DNA of 64,000 nucleotides from Albifimbria verrucaria. Its lineage: Eukaryota; Ascomycota; Sordariomycetes; Hypocreales; Stachybotryaceae. A model generated the notes under the pieces. That model saw nothing but the letters and a program-made list of their open reading frames with translations, was not told the DNA's origin and made no database searches. Of this stretch, positions 45,976 through 58,469 are shown piece after piece. The translations under genes were made by a program, and so were the position numbers. Position 1 is the stretch's first letter, and every line of letters begins with the position of its first letter. Location of the stretch: positions 2,790,001 to 2,854,000 of the forward strand of contig JAHREC010000013.1 in assembly GCA_020081605.1 (NCBI GenBank), given 5' to 3'.

Positions 45976-46807
45976 TCACCGACGGTGTCGGTGAGACGAG
46001 CTGTGGTGATGAGAGCGGGAATGGCCATGTCGGTGCGAGGATGAGTGATGCGAATGTCGATGTCGACTAGATGAACCACTTGTCTCGAGTTCATGCTCCA
46101 GTTCCTCCACTCTAGCCCGGTAACCTTTGACAATCTCTTTGATATGCGCGATCCTGTCAAAGTCCACCTCTAGCTCGTCGAGCTGGCGAAGTATCTCGGT
46201 ATACCTGGCTATCTCTGCATCCGCCCCATCGATGATGTTCCCGGCACGGTCGTATTGGACCTGGGTAAAAGCTGCGCCTGCTCGCTCAGATATTGTATGT
46301 TCTGCTCAATGCTCGCCATGAGTCGGTCAAAATAACGACCCAGGGCGGCAAGGGAGGTGCTGTCCAGAAGGAGAAGCCCTTGGCTGCTAGCTCTACTAGC
46401 GGCCCGCGAGCTGTTCGACCCTCCACCACCCAGAGCGGCCTGTCCCTGACGGAGCAGCTGGATTTCCTCGGCAGTGAGGCCCAGCTGTGTATCCGGCACG
46501 GCGTTGGCCGTCATGGTCAGGACGTGCGCAGTATGCGCTACGGCGCCTTGGGGCGTCCGGCGAGGCAGTGCCGAACGCAGAACACTGGTTGTGACAACAC
46601 AGCAGCTTAGGGCGATGGTATTGGCGGCAACGGCAACGACAACGACAACGGAAGGAGTGCGGTGTTGAGTCTGCTACTGGGAACAGCAGACAGGTTGTTG
46701 CGATTGGGCGTGGGGTTCGAAGACGGGTATTGCGTTTCCTGCGAAGAGCATGGACTCGGGCGCGACGACGGCGATGGTTTCGAAGACTGAGACGTATGAG
46801 ATGTCAT
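45976..46807 (-). CDS. Coiled-coil protein, probable BLOC-1 subunit CNL1-like
   Basis: About 277 residues, single exon after two corrections. A Ser/Pro-rich N-terminus (SKPSPSSRPSPCSSQETQYP) leads to TAEEIQLLRQGQAALGGGGS and SSQGLLLLDSTSLAALGRYF. The helical core reads SIEQNIQYLSEQAQLL, then QYDRAGNIIDGADAEIARYT, LRQLDELEVDFDRIAHIKEI and KGYRARVEELEHELE. The spacing of the last segments resembles yeast Cnl1, a BLOC-1 subunit acting in endosomal/vacuolar trafficking; this assignment is inference. The extreme C-terminus is a His/Ser/Arg tail (HRHSHHSSSHRHGHS pattern). Breaks are at 46610-46612 and 46263-46265 (one C missing each on the coding strand). The start at 46807 assumes the first correction; otherwise translation would start at 46514. 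Confidence 0.55.
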
Positions 46808-49800
46808 GGTATCGTAGCGACGACGACAACGGGCATGACGTGGAAGACACAAGAAAAGTCGAACAGAGAGACAGGGAGATGAGAAGACGGGCAGGTAGCA
46901 GTCGGCCGGCGCAAACGGGAGCAAAGCTAAGCAAAAGCGAGACGAGAGGTTCCAGGGCCAGGGTGAGATTTGACGGGATTCTGGGATTTGGCGCCCGATG
47001 TGATTGGAGAATCAGGGATCGGGAGGGGCCAGGGCCACCAGAGCGCTATAGCCGCACGGCGCCTGTGCCTGCTCCTTGGCTGGTGGTAAGACTGTAAGAT
47101 TGCTGCTGTAGTGGAAAGGACGGCAAATGAGCGTTCCTGCGTTGGAGGCCAACAGAGCCGCAATCCGTGCTGGGTTGGTTTGTTGGTTCGTTTGTTCTGT
47201 CGACTGGCCTTGTTGCAGCCCTGCTGCGTTGGGTGTCAGTGGGTTTGGATATGGACTAAGCAGTAGCGGTAGTCGCAGTGCCCAAGGCTAGGCAACGGGA
47301 AGGTGTGGGACCGCTCTCCAAGCGTTGCGATATGTGAGAGTAAGGTTGCAGTAGGCTGGGAGGCAATACTCGCCAAGATGCCAGGGAGAAGTGGCCTTTA
47401 GCAAGCAGAGGTGCTGTAGAATGCTTCTGGATGGTTGCGTGTGCGTGTGTCCCGCGTGGCTTTAGCTCGATTTGGGAGTCCCCAGCAAACGACAAGGCAG
47501 GGCCGGTTCCTGCTTCTGCATGCGGCGCATGGGTGCAATATATTATCCGCGACGGGTCATCTGGCCTCGACGATCAAAGGATCAGGGAAGCAAGGTATAG
47601 TGAGGTAGCAAGCGGGGAAGTAGCAGCAGCAGTGGCAGCAGCAGCAGCTTAGCGAGGGTAGGGAGATGAAATAGGATGGGTAAACGGGTGGATGGATGGA
47701 TGGATGGGTGGGTGAATGGTTGGGTGGATGGGCTGCATATGGTACTGTATGATGCAGCTCATAGGCTGGAGTGGGTTGGGGAAAAGATTTGAAAAGGGCC
47801 GGGAAAGACGTCAGAGTCAGAGAGTTGCCCACGGGCGGCATGGGATGTCGTGTTAACGTTATGTCATGGAATGCAGCGCATCAATGCAGTGTTCTGATAT
47901 GGAGCAAGGGAAAAGAAAAGCTGCTTGCAAGGGGACGATACCGATGGTACGGGCCACTAAGCGATCGTGCCACAAGGACATGGAAGGTGCCCCTCCCCAG
48001 CCCGGTCCCAGTCCCACCTGCTGCCGTCTGGCTTCAGGTACACAGCGGCTAGCAGATAACGGATAAGGACAGTAAAGTGGGGATCCCGCTGCGTCGTCTG
48101 TTTACGGGTGCGTACTGTGTGCTGTACCATGTTCTCAGTAGGTACCTACGGTGATAAGTATAGTATGCTCAATCCAGCGTCCTTTCATCTTCACATGCCC
48201 ATCACATCTAACCATGTCTTAGCACACTTCCGAGGCTGTAGCAATGCCATTCTTCCTTAGCTATCGGAGTACATCCCATCACCGAGGGATCTCCAACATC
48301 TCACCCTCTCGCCTAACCTAACCCAAGGCATTCTAAGATACTGTTCTGAAAGCCATCCCCAATCCCAAGAATTCCACTAGTCAAGTATCCATGGTAAAAT
48401 TGGTACCTACCTCACTCACCCTACCACTAATGATGCTGTGGTCCCAGAGCTACGGGGCACCAGGCCAGGATAGGCAATTAAACAGCCCAAGCTGAGGTGG
48501 TTCGACGACGAGCAGCCAAAACACGCAAGGAAGGATCAACAAACCAAGCGATGCTAATGCTCATAAAAAGAAAGCAACGTCCACATGGTCTCAAACTTGC
48601 GCGATTATCCCAAAGAAACAGGGGTATCTCTCATCATACAAGCCCCAACACCATCGCCGGGGTATCCAAACGCCGAGATACCCTTCCTCCCTCTCGCAAC
48701 TATGTACGTACAATCACACGAGATGGTGTGCCCCGTCTAGCTCAAATGTGAGCCGAGGTGAATGAGCTCAGCGGCATGGCACCGGACATTGGCATCACGG
48801 GTCACCGTCACTTTCGCCTCGGCTTTCTTCATCGGGCCCAAGCTAGGATGCCGCTGTCTCTGCTCGGCAATGGCCTAATACTTGCTCTCTGGCGTTGTGC
48901 GGAAACCCGAATACATACTTACACCATGAGTTGATCTGGTCATGCTCACGATTGGTCTAAACGGTATGAACGATTTCGTCCTACGTAAACAACGTTGCCA
49001 GGTCGGTTAATAGTCTCATCATATACTGATCACAACAATACAAAGGATATAGACACGATATACTCTCATTCGAACTCTGGCAAACAGGCCGAACCCAGCC
49101 TTTAATAATTTACCATCGTCTTCGTATTGTTTGGGAACACATCATTCACTTACGAGACTCTCTTCATGCTAGCTAAAGACACGCCACCTCGTGCCTACGT
49201 TTCCCACTTGCACGCCCCTAATCCTGTGCTTAAAAGCCACCATAAACATCACGTAACACCAAGGCAGGTAGTTGACAGCTGCAGCAAGCCGAGAATCCAC
49301 TTCGCATTGCCTACATTCTTGTCTCACCGTGCTCGTCTCTCGGAGCCATGCATGATCGGCGCAGCCAAAATATGCAAGACACCAGCCCTCCCCACGGCAC
49401 GACGGGAATATGCAAATCATATGCACATCACGCGGACGTTCGTCAGGCCCGTCACTCCCTCCTTAAGCTCTCCTTCAGCCCTCCTTGGTCCATCACATCT
49501 CAGATGCCGTTTCAGCCATTGCTTATTATAATCGTGGAGTCCAGCCATGGCCTTACCTAAAGCCGAATCCATTGGTGGAGAGAATTGAGGGTATGCATGT
49601 GGCTCAGCCGTTCGCACTCTGCTACTCGCCAGAGTATCTTCCCCCAGGCTCAAACATCTTAGATCCCAACATGTTCTAGTGGGCGCAATTTCACTTTGTA
49701 GCACCTATCCTCGCGGTGATGGACTCCATGGCCGTAGCTACGGCACGGTACTACAACAAATTAACGATTATGTTAGGCGCAGGTGACGGGAACTTGGAGG

Positions 49801-50369
49801 CCATACCTTCAGCAACCCGTGATGCTGTTGCACCCATCCCATGAACGATAGCGTCAGTCCATGTGATATGTGATTTGCAAGCAATTACATGCAGACGTAC
49901 TCCTCAGGCCGTTATCTCATTGAGCTCGCAATATAGCGACATCGCCAACTTGAGCATCAAGTCCGAGCCAATATCATGTTTTCAACTGGCTTATAACTCA
50001 TAATATGAACTGGCGCGGTTAGCACCCATTTCGCATACAAGTCTCATTCGTTATTCACCGTTCAATACACATTTGTTCTCCAATTTCCTCAACGTCCTGA
50101 TGAATATTCCCTCTCTATATAGCGGTTCTGGTTTCGGCGCTATTCGAGCACTAGGACGAAGTCTAAGCACTTGTCTCTTAGCATTTGTCCAGAATCTGGT
50201 AAAGTTCTCTACATCTCTGGCACTTTCTGAGACCAGTGTCTCACGCTTTCAGAGTCTCTTGACTGCCTTTCCAGGGTAGCTCAAAATAACAGCTCCACAG
50301 ATCGTGGGTCGGTAGACAAAAAGTCATACACGATGCTGGCTAGCAAAGTCTAGATCGTGGGCAAAAGAG
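46808..50369. other. 3.6 kb without a supportable gene
   Basis: Begins with the promoter of the CNL1-like gene. Contains a GGAT/GGTG repeat at 47684-47730 and TACCTACC motifs at 48138 and 48402. From about 48.2 kb the DNA becomes visibly A/T-richer. ORFs (for example 49127-49531) show no motif. Confidence 0.45.
47684..47730 (+). repeat. Degenerate (GGAT)n / (GGTG)n tetranucleotide repeat
   Basis: A run of GGAT units grading into GGTG units with scattered substitutions. Confidence 0.75.
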
Positions 50370-50443
50370 TGATTCCGCCCGGGCTCGAACCGGGGACCTT
50401 CTCGGTGTTAACGAGATGCCATGACCAGCTAGACCACGGAACC
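50370..50443 (-). tRNA. tRNA-Val (anticodon AAC)
   Basis: A 74-nt cloverleaf on the minus strand without intron. The acceptor stem pairs GGTTCCG with CGGAATC (one G-T pair), followed by discriminator A. The anticodon stem TCTCG/CGAGA encloses loop TTAACAC with anticodon AAC. The T arm is CCCGG-TTCGAGC-CCGGG and matches box B (GGTTCGAGCCC). CCA is not encoded, as expected for a nuclear eukaryotic tRNA. It stands alone inside a gene-poor region. Confidence 0.95.
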
Positions 50444-52244
50444 AAGCTGTATGAGCTGTGTTGGGTGATTGTGACGACGGCAAATAGTAGTCAAATGGAC
50501 GCTTGCAACTAAGACATCTCTGGCCTTGGCCTCTCCATGTAAGAGGGCCCTCAACATGTGTACATGCTAGACTCTACCATTAATATTTCGTGGCTGGGGC
50601 TCGAAGGACCTAGAGTTCCCCATGTACATCTAAAGGCCATCTCCATTCTAGCAAATGCAAGGTGGCACTATGCTGGTATGCTTATGCTGGCATTGTCCGG
50701 CATACGACGTGAGCGCTACATCAATTCTCAAATGCGTACCTACAACTACCTCTGTTTCCACTAGGTAATGGCATACGTTGTTAGTTTATTATTGCAAGTA
50801 TAAGAACTCAAGAGCATGCTATGGATGATGCCAAAAAATTGTTATAAGCCTCATTTTATTTACCACTGCTCAAGGGGATTGTGAAGGGTTCTTCAAGTGC
50901 CTCGCCACAGAAACCACACGACTAAATACAGTGTTATCACTGGATTAACTCCTTGTATCAGCTGTGTATATCCATGGGATCACATTGCCCAACGCCATGA
51001 TATATGTGTGGCGAAGATTTTATGGTATGTCTCACACAAGACGTTGCGGGTAGCTTGAGCAGGTCATAGTGTAGCATCATCACCATACTCTCCACCACAT
51101 GCGTTCTAAATGGAAGCAAATTGCATTGATCATGGGGAACATATTCTCATGAGGGACTGTTCATCATAACCAAACTTTTATGAACATGGAGCGCACTATG
51201 GATGTTGAGTGTTTGTCGTCATCCTTGTCTCATCATTGGTACAATTGACTGCCGGCACGATATACAGCATTTGATCCAATTGCTCACAATTAATAGTGGA
51301 TGGTTCACTTATATCGCTCATCACGATTCATTCTAATACATACTTGCACGGCTCTATGCTAGCTTGTACGAGACGAAATGCCTCTGATACGATGGCCACA
51401 ATGGTACCGGTGAGGCCTGCAGAAACTCGAAGGATGAGTGCAGAGCGGTTTCTTTAACATAATACAGACTAAACCAGTACGATTTATTAGCTTATGGGAG
51501 GGAGGGTTGCTCAGAGCCACCTACCCGCTGCTCTGTCAACTGGCCGCAGTTCAGCATTGAAACTGCCCAGAGACGACTCTTGCCAATATTTCGAAGACGT
51601 AGTTCCGATACGTATGTCAAATAATAGATCCTATCCAGCAGTGTTTTGCAAATAAGAGAGATCATGGACTTTTTATTCCAGGGCAAAATCTTCAATGAGT
51701 CAAGCATGCCCATGCTCACGATCAATGGCCAACTTCTACCGGATAAGAACCAAACACTCAATGACGCAAGTACTGCTTTATGCATTGAACTACTTATCCA
51801 TTGACAAATATTCGCATTCAAGTTTGAGTACACAACACTAATGTTCGACCTCTTAGTTCCATATATTTCACTGATGCTCAGACTTGTACTGTTTGAGTCG
51901 GTACAGCCACTCGTTGTCAAAATGTCGTTTCACATACCCACCATTCTCCAGAGCACATTCACGGCAAACTTCAGTCTGGTGTTGCCAGATTGTTACTTAA
52001 ACACCAAGAACTAGGTTGGTAGTGTGTCATGATGAAGAAAGCTTGCAACGGTCTAGAGGAGGGTACGTAAGGCCGCGTACCACTGCTTCAACGCCAACAG
52101 ATATCTACTACTTGGACACTACTCAGAGTACACAAATAGATCAGGTTGATACAAATTTGTGGTCCAGACTGCTTCACAGTCTGATGCAGCTAGTTCAAAG
52201 ACCATGTAGATACACATAGGTCAAACACTTTGACGTCTTCGTTT

Positions 52245-52309
52245 CTAACGTGAACTTGTGACGTGAACCTCTAACATGAACTTCTGACAGGGACCTCCGA
52301 CGCGAACCA
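52245..52309 (+). repeat. Five degenerate 13-nt tandem units
   Basis: Five consecutive 13-nt units fit the consensus CTRACGTGAACYT. Units start at 52245, 52258, 52271, 52284 and 52297. Most differences between units are transitions. A possible weaker copy lies just upstream. The array is non-coding. Confidence 0.75.
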
Positions 52310-55300
52310 TGCCAGGTTCTAGGGTCGAGTTCATCAAACACCAACAATCCTCACGATGTAATAGTTCTTGTCTGTTTAAAGCCAGGCCAGTAGATGGAAT
52401 GGCAATCCAGAAGTCAGATGGAAGTTGGCAGAGGTCCGACGCATCGCAGAGCATGAACCTCATACCCGCGATGCGGACGTCAAAGGCATGACAGCTCGTG
52501 GGTCGTTTCATGCCGTGGAACAATTAACGGTCGCATTGGACAATGCTTACTGTGACAAGTCATAGTAGTACAGACGGGAACATTAAGCTGACTGCATTGA
52601 TCATCGCTTCTCCGGAACTGCAATGCTCTGTTCCCGCGGCGTCGGGCTTACACTACAGGTTCCAACCGAAGCGTTGGTCATCTCTGACCAACATGAGACG
52701 GCATGAGGCGTCTGCAGGAGCCCCTGACACAAGCGCACTTCGTCATGCTGCACGGACGAGATCGGCATTGACAGGTTACATGTCAACTGACGGTTCAGTA
52801 TGCTTATGGATGATCTCTTCACACCACTCGCGTAAACCTGTCATTTTATGCGGCTTCAAAGCGCATTGAATAGTGTACTATAGCTCTACACCACCATGGA
52901 TTACCGATGATGCCTTGGAGCTTGGAATGGGCGGTGAGGTGAAACTGAAACAGTAGCACGTATTCCATAAAATCACTTCAATTGTTACTCGCTGCGCGAG
53001 AAAACAGACAGGAACCAGCCCCTAGAAAGTAAAGAGCGTCCAAAGAAATGTCAGAAACACTCTTCATGTTTGGATATTCGAGACCATTATGTTAGCCCAA
53101 TACACTGCCGGGGCGTTGGAACAATTTCATGGACCGTCGATCACACGGAGCAATTCTGCGAATCCCAACTCCCGAGACCTGAAACACACAGGGGGTATGC
53201 CTCGCAAAGTTTTAGGGAACGTTCCCACATCTCCGAGTAGGGATTAAATATCCGAAGTTTCATTGTTTACAACAAAGAAACGTGGACCACAGGGGCGTGC
53301 TGTAGAAACTCGGCTTTCGACAGAATATGAGACGCTGGTGCTGAGGATGGTCCCTCCTCACTTACACTTTACGTCCGTGGCACGTGGGCAACGGAGGTTT
53401 TGGGATGAACTCTGGAACAGTGCTCCTCACCCAACGTTAATGGAGACCACTGGTTCGTCTAGACGGCATCTAGGCTCAGCTCATGTAGAACAAGCCACAA
53501 ATGACTACATCAGGCGCCCACGGAGAGGAGAAGAGGATTCTCCAAGTCAGAGGCGCAGCGATCTGGGCCTTGTGCAGCAAACATACACACGCAGACAAAC
53601 TGGAGCCGATACCAAGGGGCCACATAACGACCTATGATACGAATGGCTGCGTAAAAAGCGGTACCTCAACGATTACGACTTTGCCCCGGCCAAGGTAGAG
53701 CACAAGGCAGCTTGTTTACAGAGATGCTGTAGGCCCGACCAACTGGATATGCCAAGAGCCGCCGTAGGCATCAAGACGGGTCGCCTCGTCGCTCACTCAC
53801 AGGATTAGAGGGAGGCCCATGAGCCTGCTGATCCTGGCCAAACCCGCTGAATTGGTTGCCGGATCTGGAGACTTCGCCGTAGGAGGCATCCCGACTCAGA
53901 ATCCACAAAAGCAAGCTTCAGGATAGTAGTATGCTAGGGACGCAAGACAGGCATGGGTGGGGAGGATGAGCAGCAACCCCGGCTGGGCGCTGCCTGTCTC
54001 CTGGTCAAGACTAAGCAATGGGTGGGTGGGTGACACTGACAAGATGCTCAAACGTTTTCGAGGAGGGGATGGTGATGGCGGAGGGGCCTGCCTAGCCTCG
54101 CTGCCAGAGTCGATGCTAACCCAAGAAGTCAATACTTGAGAGGGCCCGTCATAAATCACCAAGGGGTGGAGGACAGAATGGGATCAGGGTGGGAATAACC
54201 TTGCGAGAAGTGTGCGAAGAACAGGCGGCCAAGGGTGGTCGAGATGCTTTCAGTATCCGGAGCAAAACAAACATATTAATTAATGATGTGATGACTTCGG
54301 GCGGTGCATCACTGGCTGCAAGGAAGATCCCGAGGCCGGGAGAATCGAAAGTTTGGGCCAAGAGCGCCCAAGACTCGGGACAGGCCTCCCTGACACAGCC
54401 ATTCTTCGCGGAAGATACCCGACCGTGATACAGAGAGGCCCAGGCTTTGCGAGGGCGAGGCAGAGAAGTGGATAGGTCCTCCTGTCCTCTGCAGATGATC
54501 GCCAGTTCCACCATGATGGTGAGATAGCCTCCATGTCCCTCTACTGCGAGTTGCCCTCCCTCTTGGGCTAAGCGAGACTCCGGGCTGCAGGACGGAGGAT
54601 GCGGCCCTGCATTCCCACGCGGAGGCCTTGCAGCAGGGGTCAGGGTTCGTGGAGACGGATAAACTGGGAGCGAGGACCGGGGGATCGCAGACCAGACGAA
54701 GGAGCCGTTCTCCGTAGTGGTGGGCGTCGAGGAGGAGACTGCTTGTTACTGTGGCATAGTGGGTATAATCACGGCACCTGGAGCTTCTCCTCTACCCCTT
54801 TAACAACGGTGCGTTTCCGGAAACGGTGAACGAGGCTTCCTCCATGGTGAGGGTCTGTTCAAAAGGACTGTTGCGGAGGCAAGGCAAGGGGAGGGAGGGA
54901 AAGGAAGCGGGCCAGCAACTAGATTCGGAGGCAACAGGAGGCATGCTCAGGGACCTGCCTTGGAGAAGGGAGCGTCTGTTTCCTAGGCACGCCTGGAGTT
55001 TTGCTAGTTCGGTGCGATTTTACAAAGCTTGAGCAAGGCTGGCTGGGCAGCTGCGTGGCATATGGATTGATGATGGGTTGATGACTGATGAGGCGAATTA
55101 GACTGGGTATGGTTCCTGGGCTGGCCGGGCAGACTAACGGCATAGCCGGGAAGAGATTGTCCAAATGTTCATCCCACAGGGAACAACGGCTGATCAGCAT
55201 GAGTAAGATAGTTTATCATGCAAGAAGGGTTGGGGAGGGAGTCCCTCGAATGTTTATTCCAAGGTTGACTAGCGAGGGTCACAGCGCAGCGCAGCACAGC

Positions 55301-55679
55301 GCAACGCGGTGATGAGTGAAGTGCGAAGTGCGAAGAAGAGGCTGCATAGCATGACTTAATCTCCAGAAACAAAATGACAATGGATGATTTTCGCTGGCGT
55401 TCTGGTCCCGCTTGGCCCAAGTTGGCATAACCTCAGAAGAAGTCGAGAGAGACTCCATCCGAGCGTGTTCGTTCTTGGAAAAGCATCGCCCCAAAGCAGC
55501 CACGCAAGGGCCACCCATGGAAGGGATTATTACCAAAGAGCGAGCGAGATTTACCACACCCCTGGGTTCATCATCCCGAGGAGGTATGTACCTGTGCGTG
55601 TGTGGGTGCGCGCAAGCGTGTGTGTGTGGGAACCTGTCAAAATGCTTGCCATGGATGTCCCTGGTTGGGAGAACGCTGA

Positions 55680-55723
55680 AGAGAGAGGAGGAGAGGGGAG
55701 GAGAGGAGAGGGGAGGTGGGGAC
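55680..55723 (+). repeat. Purine-only tract (GAGAGG/GGAG repeats)
   Basis: About 40 nt almost exclusively G and A on the plus strand, made of GAGAGG and GGAG units. It is simple-sequence DNA without a nearby gene. Confidence 0.7.
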
Positions 55724-58469
55724 GCATAGAAGGGGTGTCCTGACCCTGGGACAATCTGGAACAAGGCCCCACGTTCGTTCGTGCGGTTCCCTCTCGCTTG
55801 GGAGGAGGCTAGGCCGGGGTAGGGGTTCACACGCCCCAATGTCTACAGCACCGCAGCATCTGTGTGTGCGCTGGACCGTGCCATCTATAGTAGGAGAAGT
55901 GTGCGAAGCGAGGCCTTTGTGGCGCCGGTTGTCTGGATGAAGGACGACGGAGATGGAAGGGACTGCACTTCAGACGAACCAACAGGCTGTACCACTGTAA
56001 GGGAAACCTGGTCGGCACAAGTGCGGTGACAAGTATGTTGCTGTTGCGCGTCGAGTGATGAAGATCCCGCCAGACATGGCCAAGGCTGTGATGGTAACGA
56101 TATCCCATCAACCAACTCCACATCCCTCTACCACCCCCGGCAGGGCTCACGTAGTCGTCCCAGTAGAGACCCAAGTAAGGTAGCCAAGAGCGGATCAGAG
56201 AGGAGAGAAAGTAGAGGGAGGCTTGTCTCTTGTTGTTGCTTGTCTTCCCCGCCGACGAACTCCACTGTGGTTGATGTTGGGTGCTGTGTTGTGTTGGTGT
56301 TGTGGTGGTTGTCAAGCCCACGCAAAAAAAAAAGGTGGTACGTATATTCAACACGCGTGACCAGCACCCCTTCCTTCTCGCCCGGCTTAGTCAGGAACGC
56401 TCCCTGGATAACTGGCCCGCCGTGTACTTTGTACGGAGACTGTAACTAACTGTGGGCATCGTTCATCCCAAGACGGTTTTCAAAAACAAGCATCACCCCT
56501 ACTTTTGCTTTGTGCACATCGACACGTTCCAGCGTCGCACAACCACGTCTCGTCTGCTCCCGGGTCCTTCCCTCCTTGTTCTCCCACGTCTCCCTCCCTC
56601 TGTCTCTCCGATGACGCCGGCATCCCGGCAGACAACGTGGCCTGGGGAAAATGGTTCATGCTGGCCTCGCTTTAGCTACGTCTATGCCCCCTCTTGGTTC
56701 GCCTGTTCCTGCGTCTTCTATCTCGATTATGACTCGCGCCGTTGCTTCTCTCGACGTTCGCATAGTCTTCCATTTCCCTTCCTCCCCATATTTTACCCAA
56801 TCTCCGAAGCCTTCGGCCGCGACGTGACGTCTGCCCCATCCAGCTCTAGGGGCCCCCAATGATCGACTGGTACTGCTCCCAGCTAACTAAACCAGACTAT
56901 ATGCCCATCACCTCCATCAACCACCACTCTTCGCCTCGTCCACCCCTAATTCGGGACTAGCAAGCCTGCTCCCGTTCCACGGCCTTGTCAACTCACAGAC
57001 AGGGAGCCACCTGGCGTTTCCTGCTTCCCTGCAGGCTGCTTCTCCTTTCAACGCTACATCCCTGGTCCCCGCGCAGACGCCGCCACGCTTGTCTGCGAAC
57101 AGACGTATAGTCCGGCTTGTTAATAGGGCAGTGCCGTTGCGACTTGATGGCCCTTTTCGGTTCTGGCGCAAAGTCCTTTTTGATCACTGCTGGTCCTTGG
57201 TCCTGGGTTAGCTACCCAGCTAAGCCAGCTAGTCAGCCAGCCTTGCACTGTCTCGCCTTGTCTTGCTTCGTTACTCATCCTCTCTCCCCTCTGTCATCCC
57301 GCTCGGAGACTCCGTCATGATATGAGTGATGACCCGTGCAACGCGTCCGGTCGTAGACAATGCTCCCACAATCCCGTAACCGAGGAACTTGGCCCACGTA
57401 TCAATCAATCGTAGAGGGATTAACCCGGTCTCCTTGGCTCTCTTCTGAGCCTCACTCTCAACACCGCTCGGCCGAGCTTTTCCATCTCAACTTTACCGGG
57501 CCAACAGGCGGCATGATATTGCAGCGCGAGGCTAGAACCATGATGGAAGATCTTGGTTCATTTGACCCTCTTCTCAAGCAATGCTTACTTACGTCGCATG
57601 ACTCGCTCCACGACTAGAATCTAGCCGTTGTCACGATGCCCGAGTAGCTCGTACAGCTCCGTTCCTAGCGTTGTTCAGGTTGCCGGCCTCTTAGCCTTGC
57701 ACACGGTCCCTTCCCAGAGCATTGGTACCTGACGGAGATCACCCACTGTGACGTGGAGAACTCGCGGCCTCTCTTGCCGTGCCTGTTCGTTGCATTGAGA
57801 CCCTGCGATGCGTAGTATATCTCATGCGCTAAACTAGCTTCAGCGCCGCACGAGCCTTTGCTAGGTCGCTTCATTACCTTCTGTTGTGCTGGATCAAGAT
57901 TAACTCTTGTCCAAGCCACTACACTGTACAGCACCAAGCGAAATCACAGGAAGGGCGTGCACCGCCATGTAAAGAGATAAAGTGATGAGTAAATGTTCAT
58001 TGAAGCTTCAGATCCATAAATGTGGCTGATTGAATTGATTGCGCCCCTGAGGGCTATTCTGTCCTTATTCCAGTAACGCCTGTGTAAATGCCGGCTTCGT
58101 TGCAGCCTTTTGTCTCAGTTCCCAGGCCCTAACCCCGAAAAAATGATAGCCTCCCTCCCATATTACTATTGCTCCAGTTGGTACACCCCGTTGAAGTAAC
58201 AATCCTGAAATCGCCTTGCCGCCCAAACGCCTTGCATTCCAGAGTAATAAAAGTCAATGTGTGTCGAGTGTGTTTGTGTTTATGTGCTGACGCACGGATT
58301 TATGCGGGATTGGTGACCGCAACTCGTCGCGAAATCCTCGCCAAGATGTGGTCGAGCCTTTTCCTTTCTCGCTACCACTAGCAAGTCGTTAAGTTGAAAC
58401 AGCCTTAATTCCATCTGTTCCCTCTCATCTTGCCTCGCTTCGGATAACCCATGACGGTCCGCAAGCGGC

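Larger units (their letters stand above)
50444..58469. other. 8 kb without a supportable protein gene
   Basis: The left half (to ~53.3 kb) is A/T-rich with only short ORFs; the largest, 51492-51920 on the minus strand, has no family. A decayed 13-nt tandem repeat lies at 52245-52309. The right half (53.7-58 kb) is G/C-richer, with overlapping ORFs in several frames, a purine-rich tract at 55680-55723 and an A10 run near 56326. It may include decayed repeats or lineage-specific genes, but nothing is supportable by eye. Confidence 0.4.

Noticed and set aside
55279..55839. Minus-strand ORF of 186 codons
   Set aside because: Low-complexity translation of a purine/pyrimidine tract without motif.
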